In this document: piece by piece, positions 1 to 12,683 of the stretch | How the letters are laid out: each line of letters starts with the position of its first letter | Numbering within the stretch: the stretch's first letter is position 1 | Notes under the pieces: generated by a model | What the model was told of the DNA's origin: nothing | The model's input: only the letters and a program-made list of their open reading frames with translations | Databases searched by the model: none | Translations under genes and position numbers: made by a program | Origin: Hyaloscypha bicolor E | Taxonomy: Eukaryota; Ascomycota; Leotiomycetes; Helotiales; Hyaloscyphaceae | Length of the DNA: 64,000 nucleotides | Reading direction: 5' to 3' | Assembly (NCBI RefSeq): GCF_002865645.1 | Contig: NW_020194628.1 | Span: 620,001-684,000 of the forward strand

Positions 1-3000
1 GCCAACACCCCGTTCGACTACTTTGTTCGAGTCGAGAGATTATGATGTCCTAAAGCCGATGAGGGACAAAATCAAACTCTTGGTGATCTGCTCCTCATCT
101 CGCCAATCATGACAAACATGAGCTTTTGATATACTCATTTCCAGCACCATTTTGTCGAATAGTCTCTGTGGCGCGAGAAATAGCGACTCCCGCTGGCAAT
201 CGCCCAATTTACCCCTTATTTCGCATCGCTTCCCCGGTTTTCACCAACGCCAATCACAATTAATGAAAGCAGATCGAGTCTGACATATCTATTCTTTGAA
301 TTTTGCAAGCATATACCAACGGACAAAGTTCTTTTGCCAACAGACATGAACACACCTGCAATGGGTTTGAAGATTGCATTTCCTGACTGACCAACGACTA
401 CGCGGCCAAAGCAGTGGTAGGAACCATGAACGAACCTTATGAAACCAGAAAAGCGATTATGAAGCTTCATCTAATCCTCAATACCATATCAGTCAGCGGC
501 AGGCTAGCCTGTTTCCCGCCAAGACTTGTGTCTTCGATGTTGGGATGCATGACTGCGGAAGTACAGATGGTGAAGCCCCGTTCCACTTTGGACTTGTTTC
601 CCGCCAAGTTTCAAGATGAAATCAAACTCAAAAGGTAACTGATATCATTGGCTATCGGTCTCAAATACTCCCAGTGAGCTGTCCTCATCCGGGGTCCCAG
701 GTACCACTGGCGTCAAGAACCCACTTTTAACCGTGCCATCCTATTAATAAATCAGCAACGGCATGAATATCCCGTGGCAGTGCCGCTGAAGGAAGGCTCG
801 GTACCTCGGGGCCCAATTCTGTGCCGTGTTGGTGGTTGAAAAAAGGGCTGTCAACAGGAACCCTGGTCTATATTTAGGGGACGAAGATACTGATGATCTG
901 AGCGTTCAGGAGCGAGATGACGACGCTTATGATGTGTTTGCCAAGGTGAAGCGTAATAATGCAAGTTACTATAGCTGTTAATGCTTTGTACTGTACCGTC
1001 TGAAACATCAAGCAACTGCTTTCTCTGTTCCGGAGAAGAGCTTCGTTATGCCGCCAACACCGCTCCTCGGCCGTTTCTCCTTCCCTACCCAAGCCAAAAA
1101 AAAACTTTTACGAAAACTGCACACGAGACAAGAGACACCTATCCCTTCCATCTGCCTCGCTCGCCTCGAAGGACCTCATAGCAAAATTGAGGCCGAATCC
1201 ATCCACCTCAAATTCCCGACGCTCCACCTCCCATCTAGAAAGAAGTCCCCAAGTCATTCGTTCCATGCCTTTATTACCAAACCTACCACCCCCAAACCTA
1301 AACACCCAGCACTGGCCAAGAAACATCTCCTCTCCTCTGACCCCAATTCTTGTAAAACAACCCTCACCCCCCACAACCAACCCCTCTACTAAAATCAAAT
1401 CCAAATTTCTACCAGCAACAACGCAATCTTGGAATCACTCTCCGACGTTTCGCGAAAGTCTCAACCTCCCCAAATGGCAAAGGCTCACAACATCCATTTA
1501 GTCTCCCGCCTCAACGTATTATGTTTTCGATGTTGATGAAGATCCCAGGCCACTGAGCCCAGTACCAACTACCGGTCTTCTACATCCCTACACTCATCAG
1601 CCACCTCCAAACAAACTTCGACGCCTCACTCTGCATCTCGAAGCAATTCGTCCGCCTCTCAAACTTCTCGCAACCCGTGTTGAAAGCTCTTGGAGATCAA
1701 GTCTACGGCATTCCTGGTTTTCAAGAGACCGTTCAGAGCACTTAAATCAGGGACTAGCAAGTCGAGCTGCACATTCAGCGCGCCGAGGATCGAAGAGTGA
1801 AGACGTTCTTCGCGTTGCAGCTCGATGACACACTGCTCGAGGTGCCGGAGGGCTCGGTATTCATCTTGAAACCGTCTCCGATCCACGATAAGTCTGTGCC
1901 ACTCTCCTCGATTCGTCTCAGTGACGTAGTATCATGCGTTTCCAAAGATCGATTGTAGCGGGTGATCTGTTGTTGCAGACTTCGGGGTAGAGATGCATTC
2001 ATCATTCGATCATAGATCTCTTCGCTAGCAAGCATCCTAACATATGACTTAGCGCTGACAAACAAGTCATGGTGGCTCTGCCGTGTCGCTTCTTCCACAA
2101 ATCTTGCTTCCGATTCACAAAGTGTTCGTATCATCTCTAATGGAGCGGCATCTCGGAGTTCGGAACATCTAACTGTGTTTCCGTTGAGAAGAGCCAGGTG
2201 GGAAGGATGCTCAGACGGATGAGAGATTCCATGATGTCGAGTACTTTATGTCTCTAACTGGTTTTGCCGGCCACGCTTGACTCGGTGGCTTGGTGTCGAA
2301 TCCTGTACGAGAATTTATATTAGTGGTCTACTTCTAAAGCGTTAGATACATGTCGCAATGCGAGTACTGGATGGGCCGTCGCCGTCTCACTGGGGAAGAA
2401 ACGTCGACACCTGGCACCATCTCGGTCGCCCAAGTCACCCCCCGAAACCAGTTGCCCATTTCTTTTTTTCATTTTTTCATTTTTTCAATAGAGCTTTTCA
2501 ACTGCAGGGAATGAGCCCTCGCAAGGCGTCTTTCTTGCAACTCCTTGCAAATGCACGGGGTTGGAAGTTTTGAGTTTTCCAGCACATGTTTCCCAGTTGC
2601 GGGCGATCTCATCGAGAGCTGGAGAGCACATCGTGGATCACGCCACTCTGTTCCATCATTTGTCATATCCCTGGCATCCTTGGCCTCGATCATAAATGTA
2701 CAAAATGTCGACCAGACGCGAAAGCAAGCTTCGTCGCGAACACATTCCACGGTGCAAGTAGCTGGAACTGGCCGCAATTCGGTGTAGTAAAGGTTCAGGC
2801 AAAAGATCGCTTTGAGTTCCGGAGAGCCATTCCTGTGTATTCACAAGATTGATGAAGATGAAGCTGTAATTTGGGCTGCGAGTTGAACAAGCAGTGTCTT
2901 AGATGCCAAGACGGTGACCCCGTTTTAGCCCTACAACGGCGTTGCATACCTTGACCGACACTGCACCCTGAGGACATGCTCCATAACTCCTTCTCAACCC

Positions 3001-4273
3001 ATGGTTGGCGAGATATGTTATTACCCTGGTTGCTAACATGAACCAAGCCCGCGAACCATTCTCACGCATTTCAGCCTATCGAAGGTCTCAGCCCAGATTC
3101 CGGGTACAAACTCTTTTCCAGAAGGAGGCAAAGGAAAGCAGATTAATTGCATCGAAATATAGAAGGGAAAAGTTTATATAAATGATTTTATAATATAGAA
3201 AAGAGGTACGATTTCTTAGGGGAAGACTGTACATAATGCCCTGAGCAACAATTGAAATTAGAGGAAGTCGAGGAAGTCCTCGCTTATTTACCCCGCCCCC
3301 TTTACTTCACCTTTCATCTTTCAAGAAGTTTGCAACCCCTTTCAGTATTCACTCTCGGCCTAGATGGGGAAATCACGCGTTTTTGTTGCACATCGCATCT
3401 TGAAGGTGATTCGGGTCATACGAATTCAAAAGATGAGCGAAGTCAAGTCGATGAAACGGCAATGATGGACGAAGCCGAATAGACCCCAACTACTTCAAAG
3501 CAAATACTCGTCTTGCTATTCAAGTACTATATAAAGACCCAGAATCTTTTAAGTTCTATTTTGGAATGTCATAAATTGAGGAGATATAGGTAGTGTTCAG
3601 TTGAACCGAAGAGATTCGTCGAATAATCGACTTGACTCGACGTTCGCCTCCGTTTTGTATCCGTAGAAGCAAATGCACCCAGGATACGACATGCAACAGA
3701 AACAGTTGGAAAATGCAAATGATTTTATAGTGAAGAGAGGCTCCGCTGAGCTTTTCTTGAATAAGTAAAGGGCATTATATTGCATATTGCCACGAACTTT
3801 GTAAGACAAAGGAGAGGCGAATAAAGAAGTGCGCGAGTCGGAAATTAACAGCATAGTTCATTAAATTTCAACAGATGAAAAACAGGCAGTAAAGAGTTAA
3901 TCTCTTTTGAGAAAAAGAGTAGGTCGCAAGGTGGTGTGAGGGGAACGGGAGTTGCGTTGGAGGCGAGTTGATTAAGTTGATAAAGTCTTTCGTCGATTCG
4001 TTGATTCAGAAGAGCAATTGTAGCCAAATGCGATATGAAACAAAAACACATGAGCAATGAGAGCTAGCCAGAAAGGAATCATTGCAGTAAGTCTGAAGAA
4101 GAAGCCTTGGCCTTTCAAGCAAGTCCCAGCTTCGGGAAAGGGGGGAATCACGTGTTTAGGATCAGTGACCGAAGGTAGGATGTGGAAAAGGTACGAGAGG
4201 TCACTTTGTACGCAGAGCTATTTACCTGCATACAATATCCACAAATGATCTGTTCAAAATCCGCCTGGGCCAT
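1..4273. other. Gene-poor 5' stretch
   Basis: No complete gene can be supported here. Short open frames on both strands (for example 1048-1392 on the plus strand, rich in Pro, Lys and Ser) have no recognisable domain, no splice context and overlapping alternatives. The one stretch that looks like former coding sequence is the minus-strand pair of frames at 1659-2222, listed separately. Around 3,150-3,230 the sequence is AT-rich. The 3' flank of the IWR1 gene begins at 4273. Confidence 0.5.
1659..2222 (-). pseudogene. Frame-broken ORF of unknown function
   Basis: Two overlapping minus-strand frames read like one helical, charged protein. The upstream frame is open from about 2222 (first ATG 2134). 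It runs through a segment containing CESEARFVEEATRQ and ends in a Ser/Arg-rich tail that looks out of frame. The second frame is open from just after a stop near 1930. It continues with a segment containing EYRALRHLEQCVIELQREER and ends near 1659. A single-base frame change around 1925-1935 would join them, and I see no intron with acceptable splice sites at that point. I do not recognise the family. It may be a decayed gene, a gene with a sequencing error, or chance. Confidence 0.25.
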
Positions 4274-5781
4274 CTATTCTCTCCCGTCCTCATCCAAGAT
4301 GCTTTTCTCAATTGGCCGCTTCATCCACGGCGGCTGCTTCGCTTTCCACGGGTATTTAGTGCTTTCGTTCTCATCGTCACTCAAAGCCACGTCGTGCTCG
4401 TCACTAAACTCATCATACTCTTCAAGATCTGAGGCATTGCCTGTGCGGTAGTTGTATGCGTTGCGGTCAAATTCGTCGTCTGAGGCTACTTCTTCGTCTG
4501 GGTAGTCGGCTGTGTAGTGGTTTTCCGCTGGAAGATTGTTAGGGAATCAAATCACGATGAGGGGAGAAAGGCTACCGTTTTCATCCTCTTCTTCATCGTC
4601 GTCCTCCTCACTATCCACTTCTTGATAGAACTCATCGATGTCAGGCTGTGAATCCAGCACCAAAAGACCGAAATTCTTCGATTGTTCTTCCGTCTCCAAC
4701 GCATCGGCTGGGATTCGGACGTACGTATCGATGATATACTCCCCATCGTCCATGTCTTCGTCCTCGGCACCAATATGCGGTTCATCTACATCCATTGCCT
4801 CATGCTCATGCTCCACCGTTGCCTCGGGATGCCGTTCCACATACCGCAACGCAGGTTTCTTCGGCTTGAACTTCGAGGAGTACTTATGGACTGGACTTGA
4901 AGCGGACTTCTCATTAAGTGCTGCGAGCCGGTTCGCTTCGGCTGCGGCTTCTTCTTCTTGGCGAGCGAGTGTCCGGCCGATTTCATCGAGAGTGTATGCT
5001 TGCATTTCTGCTGCGAGGCGCTCGGAGCCATCCCATGGCAACATCGCGCCGGACGCGAGGCGGACACCTCGTGAGGGTGCGGCGAGAGGCTTTGGTGGAG
5101 AGGTGGGTCGGATAGGTGGTGTGGAGGATCGAGCTGCCAGGCCGGGTTTCTTTCTTGGTCTGTCTTCTGGTTGAGAAGCCGCGAAGCCTGGGCCTGGCTT
5201 CTCTTGATCTTGCTGAGGGACATCTTGTTTTGTGACATCCAGTTGCGCAACTTCGTCAGGCTGGGGTGTTTGTTGTTTTCGGTCTGAGCTTCGGCAACGC
5301 TTCCGTTCTATGAAAACCGTGGCATCTTTGGGCTTACGACCTGCTATAGCTGGTGTAGTACTAATTGGGGTCCCACTTCTTGACATATGAAATCTTCGAG
5401 GGGTATGGTTGAGAGGAGTGGATGGTGGGGTAGCTGTTGGTAAGACATCTTTGCCTAGAGGGGTTGCTGGTGCTGGTGCTGGGTTCTCTTGACTCGAAGA
5501 TGCGCGGAGTGCTTGTGAGCTGGCAGACTGATGCAGTTGCTTTATTCGACGGACGGGTTGAGGATCGAGTGGGCTCGAAGCAGGGCCATCGTCAGTTGGC
5601 TGGCGGGAAAAGATGTAGCCGGCTGGCACTTTCTGTCTCTTTCCCTCTGCATGATGAATCTCTGCAGGAATGTAATTAGCATTGGTGCCTCGAGTGGAGA
5701 GCACATGAGCCCACGGAGGTAATCAACAGGATCATCTCCGAGCTTCCTCTTGATCTTAATTGTGGCTGGCGGGAGAGACAT
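4274..5781 (-). CDS. IWR1: RNA polymerase II nuclear import factor Iwr1
   Basis: Homologue of Iwr1, which binds assembled RNA polymerase II in the cytoplasm, supplies a nuclear localisation signal for import and is then recycled by export. Three exons encode about 468 aa: 5781-5715, 5661-4576 and 4527-4274. Intron 1 (5662-5714, donor GTGGGC, acceptor CTGCAG) joins the N-terminal motif IKIKRKLGDDPVDYL to QIHHAEGKRQK, the basic region expected to act as the NLS. Intron 2 is 4528-4575. The conserved Iwr1 core lies in exons 2-3: YIIDTYVRIP, then acidic runs, then HYTADYPDEE and DDEFDRNAYNYR. The middle (about residues 40-250) is Pro/Ser-rich and probably disordered. The start is the ATG opening MSLPPATIKIKRK, as in family members. 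Large antisense frames over it are shadows. Confidence 0.93.
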
Positions 5782-7042
5782 GGTTGGATGCGGGTAGCTG
5801 TTGGTTGTGAGGGAAGAGGAGAGTGATTTAGAATCAACGGATTATCGCCAAAGATGCTCGAGACAGGTCTGACGCGCTGTGTATTCAAAGATTGACGCGT
5901 TGGCAGAAGACGCCCTGAGCTGTCTTTTTGTTGACTTTGGGAAGAGCTTGGAAAATTTTGAAGCCTCATCAGTCAGGTGTCAAGCTATTAGCGAGGAGGC
6001 GCGGCCGATAAGGGATAGCGGTGACGAGTATCAGAGCAGAGCAACAAACATGGAAAATTGTCTCTATTCAGTGCGGAAAATTTACAACTAGATGTACTTT
6101 TTCTTTCTTAATCACTTGCATTAACTTCAAAGTCATTCCCGCGTCCTCCAACAGCGAAGCATCTCAACCAACCCTCAGCTCGTGCTGATCTCACTGTGGC
6201 GTGAAGTCATGGTGGCTTGGTCTTGAAACGGCCGCTGTGGCGCATCTACCTCAGGGATTTGATTGGCGCAGCACGGCATTGGCATGTGCTGACTCCAAGG
6301 ATATTCTGCCATTCCGATGCACTCAATCAAGATTTCGATAGTGGGGAGACCGAGAGCGGATGATGATTGGAATGGCTTGCATATCCAAGCATCCAAGGAT
6401 TCTTCCGAGGTGGTTGTCTGTCAGCTACCTTTAATTCAACTTCACGGCCTCCTCTTCTGTTGTTCTTCGTAATCGTTGCTGTTGAGCTACTGCCCAGTGA
6501 CTCAATCTGAGCTGGTCCCTTGTCGTGTTTGTTGTTCAACGCCCTGGCATTGTTGATCCACTCCAGCCTTGCTCAGCCCTGCTCGAGGGAACATCCAGGA
6601 TCTCGTCAGCCAGCGTAGCAATTGCGTCGACACAAACACACTTCACTCCTCGTCCCCAATGCACTTGTCAACTGACGATCAGTGTACACGGTGATTGATA
6701 GTGAAGAGACACCTTCTGCATTGTTTTGGTGTGGGCATATGGTGAGTTGGGAGGTCGCACCATTCTCATCATTCGAATCGTATGACCGGAACCCCACCTC
6801 TGCAAACAACGACAGTATCATTCACTCGAATTTCTATTGTGTGCTTTCCCCTGAGACTATAAATCTGTGCTTCCGCAATTCATGGGCTAAATTTTGAGTG
6901 TTAGGGCTGCTCCTTCCTCGTTTGGCATTCGCAGCAGCACCGCTGAAGACCTGGATTTCTTCAACACGACAAACCCAAACTCCATCCTCTACACAATCAA
7001 ATCCTACCAAACTCTGCCACACATCTATCCACCGTCGCCGCC
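5782..7042. other. Intergenic region between IWR1 and CBM48 gene
   Basis: This is about 1.26 kb between divergently transcribed genes, so it should hold both promoters. Short open frames here have no domain or conserved look. A pyrimidine-rich, CA-rich leader precedes the CBM48 gene start (about 6960-7042), ending in a good initiation context (gccgccATGgcg). Confidence 0.6.
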
Positions 7043-9966
7043 ATGGCGCCCAAATCAGTCTCCGTGACTGTCAAGTATTCGAAGCCGGGAACCCAGCCCC
7101 CGCTCTTCCTCGCTGGTTCCTTCTCCGATCCAGCATGGCATCCACAAGAGATGCAGTATACAACGAACGAAGCCGGCGAGCACGAATTCTATAAAGAGGT
7201 TCAAGCTGAGGAGGGGAATGTATATCAATACAAGTTTCGCGTTGGTGAGGGCGATTGGTGGATGTTGAACGAGGATTCGCCTACAGGTATGAACCCGATC
7301 TACATTCGCGAATCTACAGTGAATTCTCTCCACAGCCTGATTTTTCCGTCCGAGATCGCTTCTGACAAAATATTTTCCAGTTACCGATGACGTTGGCAAC
7401 CGAAATAATCTTCTTTCTATCCCCGAGAGCGAAGAGCCAATTGCACAACCCAAACACGACGAACATCCACCGGCAGCAGCGGAGGCGACCTCACATCCTG
7501 TTGCAGAGATGGCGAGCACAATTTCAGAAGCACTTGCAGGCAAAAAGATAGTCGAGGACGCCCCGATTGATACCAAAGGCGAGGGAAGAGAAGTCGAGAC
7601 GTCAAAAGAGCAAGCAGAGCCTAAGGATCACACCATGATCACACCCGCACACACGAACACACCAGTTCCAGAGTCTGTTGAAGACGCAGAGGAGGCAGAC
7701 GCAGAGGAGGCGGTCGAGATCCCAAAGAAAGTTCAATTAAACGTACATCACGTCCATGAAGACGCCAGTATTACCCCAGCAGCAGCCGAAGATGATAGTG
7801 CGCGCACACAACACGTCGCAGACTCTCTCCTACATCCTACCGATACTGCTCATTCTCAAGAAGCAGGACGCCAAACTGATTCGGCTTCCCTCGCTCCATT
7901 TCTTCCCGGAACTCATGAACCAACCTCCACACCGGCAGTTCAAGTTGATCAACCATCGTCAGAGACAACAAACTCATCGCCAACCTTGATCATCGAAAAG
8001 GTAGACGATGAACTACGACATGGGGATGATTTCGGATCGGCAGCAACGGTTGGACAGAAGGATGCGCATCTCCCCCGCTCCCGGGACGCTGAGCCAGACC
8101 ATGTGGTCGTGAGATCAGAGTCTCGCACGCCAGAACTTGCTGATACCGCTGCTGAAGTTTCCGAGTCCGCTGCCTTGCTTGACAGGGACAGAGATCCACC
8201 CACACCACCGATGTCCGACGAAGAGGCTGGACGTATTGGTTACAGAAGAATGTCAAGTACCCCGATTCCCGAGGTCGCAAAGACAGCTGCAGAGGTTGCG
8301 GATGTTGCTGCTACGCTCGATGAGCGACCTACAGTAAGTTCTCGAATTTCTACTTGAAATGGTTTACTAACAGCATCAGCTTCACCTTGAAACTGCACCC
8401 CATGCGTCAGAAATCCAAGAAGATGATGAGGAAGATCTTCTGGATTCTGGTGCGAGTACTCCAGCATCCCAGAAAGCCCCAAGATTTGCGTATGAATGTC
8501 TCGGCGAGGATGATATCGGTGTTCCCGCACTTCCGACTCGTAGCCAACCTCCCATCGATCCGCTTGAGCCCGTCCGTTCGCCATATGACGAAGCCGTGGC
8601 TGTCGATTGGAATGATCCTTCAATTGAGATATTCCCTACTGACCGAACATCAATCCTCGACACGATTCGGAGGCTCTCAGAGCGCTTGCCTGAAGACGTC
8701 CCTGATTTGGATATCGTTCCGCCATCCCCCGTTATTGGACCAAACGGTCAACCTCTTGAAGGACGGTCGCCAGCGCCATCGCCAGCCGTGGTTCCGCATA
8801 AAATTTCACCGTCTCTTGATTCGATCACCGAAGAAAATGACGATCTGCAAGAAACACTTGTCTTAATGCCTAAAGTCTCGAAGTTGGCATCCAGAAATGG
8901 AGAGAAAGAGAATAAAGCCTTGAGCAAGTGGTTGGATGACAGCATTGCAGCGCCTAAAGAAACCGAGAAGGCAAGCTTGGATGGTCCTCATGAAGCTGTC
9001 GAGCCCGAGTCCACTGAGTCGACTGAAATCGGACCAGAAAAGATTACTACGAAGCCAAGTGTTGAGGTCGAGCCAACTATGCAGGCAAAGGACGAAGTCG
9101 AATCAAAGGAGACTCCAGATGGGAAAGTTGCAGAAGAAAATCACCAGCCTCAATTTTCAAATATCACCGAGGTTGAGGAGGCGACTGTCGAAAAGACAGA
9201 AGAGTCGCCCAGTGTTGAAGTACCACGAGCTAGCGGCGAGCCAGAAATGACGAGCAAAGAGCAGAGAGAAGAGAGAACGGCGGCACCAGAGGGGATTTCG
9301 AGTGAGGTCAATGAAGTCGGCCCCGAGACCCCCCTTCCTGCGCCTGTCGAGCAGACTTCGAGTGAGAAACCCCACGTACCCTTGCCAACTACCCCATTCG
9401 TGGTTGGCGACAGACAACTTGGTCATGACGATGAAGTTCGTGAGATATCCACAGACGGCGATAGTCCAAACATCACAGTCCAACCAGCAACCCCAGCTGC
9501 ACTGAAGACAGAATTCGTCCAGAAGCCACTCGACGCTGCAAAGAGCACAGGCATCGAAGAAGAGAACGGCCGCCAAGTCAAGTCCCGGAAGAACCCCAGA
9601 TCCCAATCGCCAGAACGACCCATCACACCCAGCTCCATGCGTTCAGCCACCAGAGACACCAAATCCAAGAACCTCCTGAAGGCGTTCTGGCGTGTCGTGT
9701 TCGTTGATTGGATCGGAGGACTGATTCGTGCACTCTGCGGTGGCAGAGGCAGTTATACGTAAGCCTGTTGCGGCTACTGACGCATTCTTTCTCCCTTCAT
9801 CAATGTCTTATTCCATTTCGCGATTTTGTTACGAGTAGAAGATTCCCCAATTACCGACAATGCTGATAGCTGCATACATAGGCTGCTGGCGGTAGGCGCA
9901 ATTGTCCTGGTTGTCATTGCCCCTACTTTGTATTCCTCATGCACTGGCTTCTCCCTCTGGGGATAG
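7043..9966 (+). CDS. CBM48 (AMPK glycogen-binding-like) protein with C-terminal membrane anchor
   Basis: Predicted 886-aa protein from four exons: 7043-7286, 7381-8333, 8380-9758 and 9882-9966. Residues about 5-90 form a CBM48/AMPK-beta-type glycogen-binding domain (PPLFLAGSFSDPAWHP, YQYKFRVGEGDWWML), with the aromatic residues and the Lys that bind alpha-glucan in this family. Residues about 95-850 are acidic, rich in Glu, Pro, Ser and Thr, and probably disordered. The last exon adds the hydrophobic segment LLAVGAIVLVVIAPTLY with only about ten residues after it, preceded by a basic/aromatic stretch, so the protein looks tail-anchored with the CBM in the cytosol. Yeast Crp1 and Mdg1 carry a similar N-terminal domain. 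I infer a role at glycogen or in tethering cargo to a membrane. The enzymatic residues of a starch-active enzyme are absent. Confidence 0.85.
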
Positions 9967-10818
9967 GAGCTGGAGGTTTGCACATACATAATACTCGATA
10001 GATAGTTGAGCTAAGCTTTGGCTGGACCTGACTGATGGCTTTGCTGGAGTGGGCGAGTTGCGGAGGCCGATGATTGTATTATATGAGCACACGCGGGTGA
10101 ATGGTCCCTTAGCATAGGGGCTGGACCCAAAAATCAACGAGCTTGTGCACCTTGGGTCTAGTTATTCGTTCGTCGTGATGCTAGTTCTGGACCCTGAAAT
10201 AGTGGCGATTGACAGGCGGGTCGCGATGCAGACCGGCCCCGGACTGGCGGTGCCGTCTCCTGGAACCTAATTGTGATGTTTAAAAAAACAGCCGTTCTTG
10301 ATAGTGTTTTGATATCACGATTGCTTAAACGTATGTTTCAATTTTCCAGTAGGTTTTCTAAATAATGGTCGAGGAAAGAGAGGAAGATCGGCAGATACTT
10401 CGCCTCAACGGAGGGTCCACAGGCACCGTTTCCCCACAGCCAAGGTGCGACACGCGTAGCTGCAGGAGTGCACAGCCGCGCTGGGATTCCTCAACACCTG
10501 ACCTTCGGCAACCTCCAACTTTCTTTCGTCCGTCAACAATGTCACCTATGATATGAATCGATCTCTTTCGCCATCTACAAACACACGAATAATATAATTT
10601 ACTGTACACACGATTCCTATCACGACGCGAGGCAATGACCTGATCTCACGGCTTCCCTCTGCGCAAAGCGACGAAATTACACAAGCATCTAGGCGGACAG
10701 ATTGAGAGAGAAAGACACAGCATCCCACGCACATACTAGACCGACCCCCATTCATTCATTGGAACCAATGACCTAACGACCCTCCTCCCTTTTCTCAGCA
10801 CGAATTAGATCCGCAAGA
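9967..10818. other. Intergenic region, CBM48 gene to GT69 gene
   Basis: Tandem gene spacing of about 850 bp. It should hold the 3' end of the CBM48 gene and the promoter and leader of the glycosyltransferase gene. No coding sequence or repeat is convincing. A short A-run and AT-rich stretch lies near 10,270-10,370. Confidence 0.55.
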
Positions 10819-12561
10819 ATGCCTCCCATCTCCCGCGCAACATACGAGCCCCTTCCCCGCACCTCCTCCGACATCGAGGACCGCCCCCCCTCGTCCTCCG
10901 ATGAATTCAAAGACAAACCTCGCATATTAACACGCAGACACCGACGACGAGGCGTCTTCTTCGCTCTGCTTCGCCTCTTCCGCCGATTCCTCTCGAGGGT
11001 TTGTAGACCGCTGTACATCTTCCTCTTCCTCGTCATATTTCTGGGGTGGCAGACGATATTCAATGTCCCGTATGCGGATAGCAAGGCGCCGAAATTCGAG
11101 GTCAATAGAGAGGAGACAGTTTTTGTGGCTGCGAATATCATTGATGGGGACCTTGTAAGGGGGGCGTGGGGAGATAGGATTGTGGAGTTGGTGCAGAGTA
11201 TTGGGGTTGAGAGGATCTATGTGTCAATTTACGGTGGACCGACCAATGCATTGAAAGAGTTGGATGAGCGGTTAGAGGAACTGGGGCTGAGGGATGGGAA
11301 TAGGGAGTTGGTTAGTGAGGAGGTGATGCCGGTTGATGTCGAGGCGATCGGGAAGACGAAATTACCGTCTGGACAGGAACGCGTGGAGAGGATTAGCTTC
11401 CTGGCTGAGGTTAGGAATATGGCGTTGAGCCATGTGGATGGGCGGAGGAGGTGGGATAAGGTACTTTTTATCAACGATGTGTTTTTTGATGTTGAAGGGG
11501 CGTTGAGATTACTGTGGGGAAGTGACGGGGTGGAAAGCCAGAATGGGGGGAAGAAAGTCACCAAGGCGGTGTGTGCAACAGACTTCATCGAACCGTGGAA
11601 ATACTACGACACGTTCGCTACACGGGACACAGAGGGCTATTCCCTCGGCGTGCCGATCTACCCCTGGTTCGCAAACATCGGACATGCAGTTAGTCGACGA
11701 GATGTACTGGCGGGCAAAGACAGAGTGAGAGTGAAGAGTTGTTGGGGTGGAATGGTTGCGTTCGACGGCTCGTTCTTCCAATCTCCCACCAGCAGCCAAG
11801 CTGGGGCGACGAAAGGAGCATCGTCCGGGAAAGAAGTGCAACTTCCGCTGAAGTTTCGCTCAGAGAAAGAGCCGTTCTGGGATAGCAGCGAATGCTGCCT
11901 CATCCACGCTGATATCATGACCGCCTCCCCTATCTCAACTTTCACGTACCCAGAGCACGAAGACCAGCCAGATAAGTGGGATACGGGGATTTACATGAAC
12001 CCCTTCGTGCGCGTCTCGTATTCGGCTGGTACGCAAAAATGGATCTGGCTTGCGAAACACTTCGAAGCCCTCTTTTCCATCCCGCAAGCTATCATCAACA
12101 GATTAGCAAGGATGCCGCGCTTCAACCCTCGACGGGCGGAGGTGGAGGGACAAGTCATTCAAGATAAATTGTGGATCTCACTCAAGTCTGGGAAAAGCGA
12201 GGAAGAACAGATCAAGCTTGCGATGGCGGAGTTTGGCTCCGGCCTGAGCAGCAGGGACTTCAATAGTGGATTTGGGGGCAGGGATTCATCGGGTCCCATT
12301 GGTATCGATCACGATGATTCTGGACCCGCGGGGAAACGAGGGCTGGGAAGGGTGAGGAGGAGGGGACTTGTAGGCGAGCTGAAGGATAAAGAGTATTGGC
12401 GGAACGAAGGGTATTACGTCCCTTTCAATCGGACAGCAAGGCGAGGCGGTTACTGTGGAGTCCGCCAGTTGCTGGTGCTGAAGGAGGATAGGAAGGAGGG
12501 CGAGGGGAACTGGGATACGCTTAGGGGCGAGATCCCGCCGCTTGATCTGGATGTACTATAG
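10819..12561 (+). CDS. CAP59/CMT1-family (GT69) mannosyltransferase-like protein
   Basis: A single exon of 580 aa. It is a type II membrane protein: a basic cytosolic N-terminus (to about residue 62), one transmembrane helix (about 63-80, CRPLYIFLFLVIFLGWQ) and a lumenal catalytic domain. Family signatures of cryptococcal CMT1/CAP59 are clear: NREETVFVAANIIDGDL, ERIYVSIYGGPT, the acidic-motif segment KVLFINDVFFD (about residues 213-223), VCATDFIEPWKYYDTFATRD and SECCLIHADI. The C-terminal GYCGVRQLLVL is also typical. By family it should transfer mannose from GDP-mannose to glycans in the Golgi. The exact acceptor in a non-capsulate ascomycete is unknown. A Gly/Arg-rich insertion around residues 470-530 is poorly conserved-looking. 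Start chosen at the first ATG, which keeps the basic N-terminus and TM. Confidence 0.9.
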   Translation: MPPISRATYEPLPRTSSDIEDRPPSSSDEFKDKPRILTRRHRRRGVFFALLRLFRRFLSRVCRPLYIFLFLVIFLGWQTIFNVPYADSKAPKFEVNREETVFVAANIIDGDLVRGAWGDRIVELVQSIGVERIYVSIYGGPTNALKELDERLEELGLRDGNRELVSEEVMPVDVEAIGKTKLPSGQERVERISFLAEVRNMALSHVDGRRRWDKVLFINDVFFDVEGALRLLWGSDGVESQNGGKKVTKAVCATDFIEPWKYYDTFATRDTEGYSLGVPIYPWFANIGHAVSRRDVLAGKDRVRVKSCWGGMVAFDGSFFQSPTSSQAGATKGASSGKEVQLPLKFRSEKEPFWDSSECCLIHADIMTASPISTFTYPEHEDQPDKWDTGIYMNPFVRVSYSAGTQKWIWLAKHFEALFSIPQAIINRLARMPRFNPRRAEVEGQVIQDKLWISLKSGKSEEEQIKLAMAEFGSGLSSRDFNSGFGGRDSSGPIGIDHDDSGPAGKRGLGRVRRRGLVGELKDKEYWRNEGYYVPFNRTARRGGYCGVRQLLVLKEDRKEGEGNWDTLRGEIPPLDLDVL

Positions 12562-12683
12562 TCTAGAGGTGGAGAAGGAGGTGAAGTGAAGAGAAGGGTG
12601 TGTATATGGGTGGGATTCGATGCATATGGATGGCGCTGGCGTTTGGGATGGGAATGTGCATTTAATTTCACATTGTGAAGATG

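Noticed and set aside
4638..5174. 178-codon plus-strand frame
   Set aside because: Antisense shadow of the acidic and Ser-rich IWR1 exon 2.
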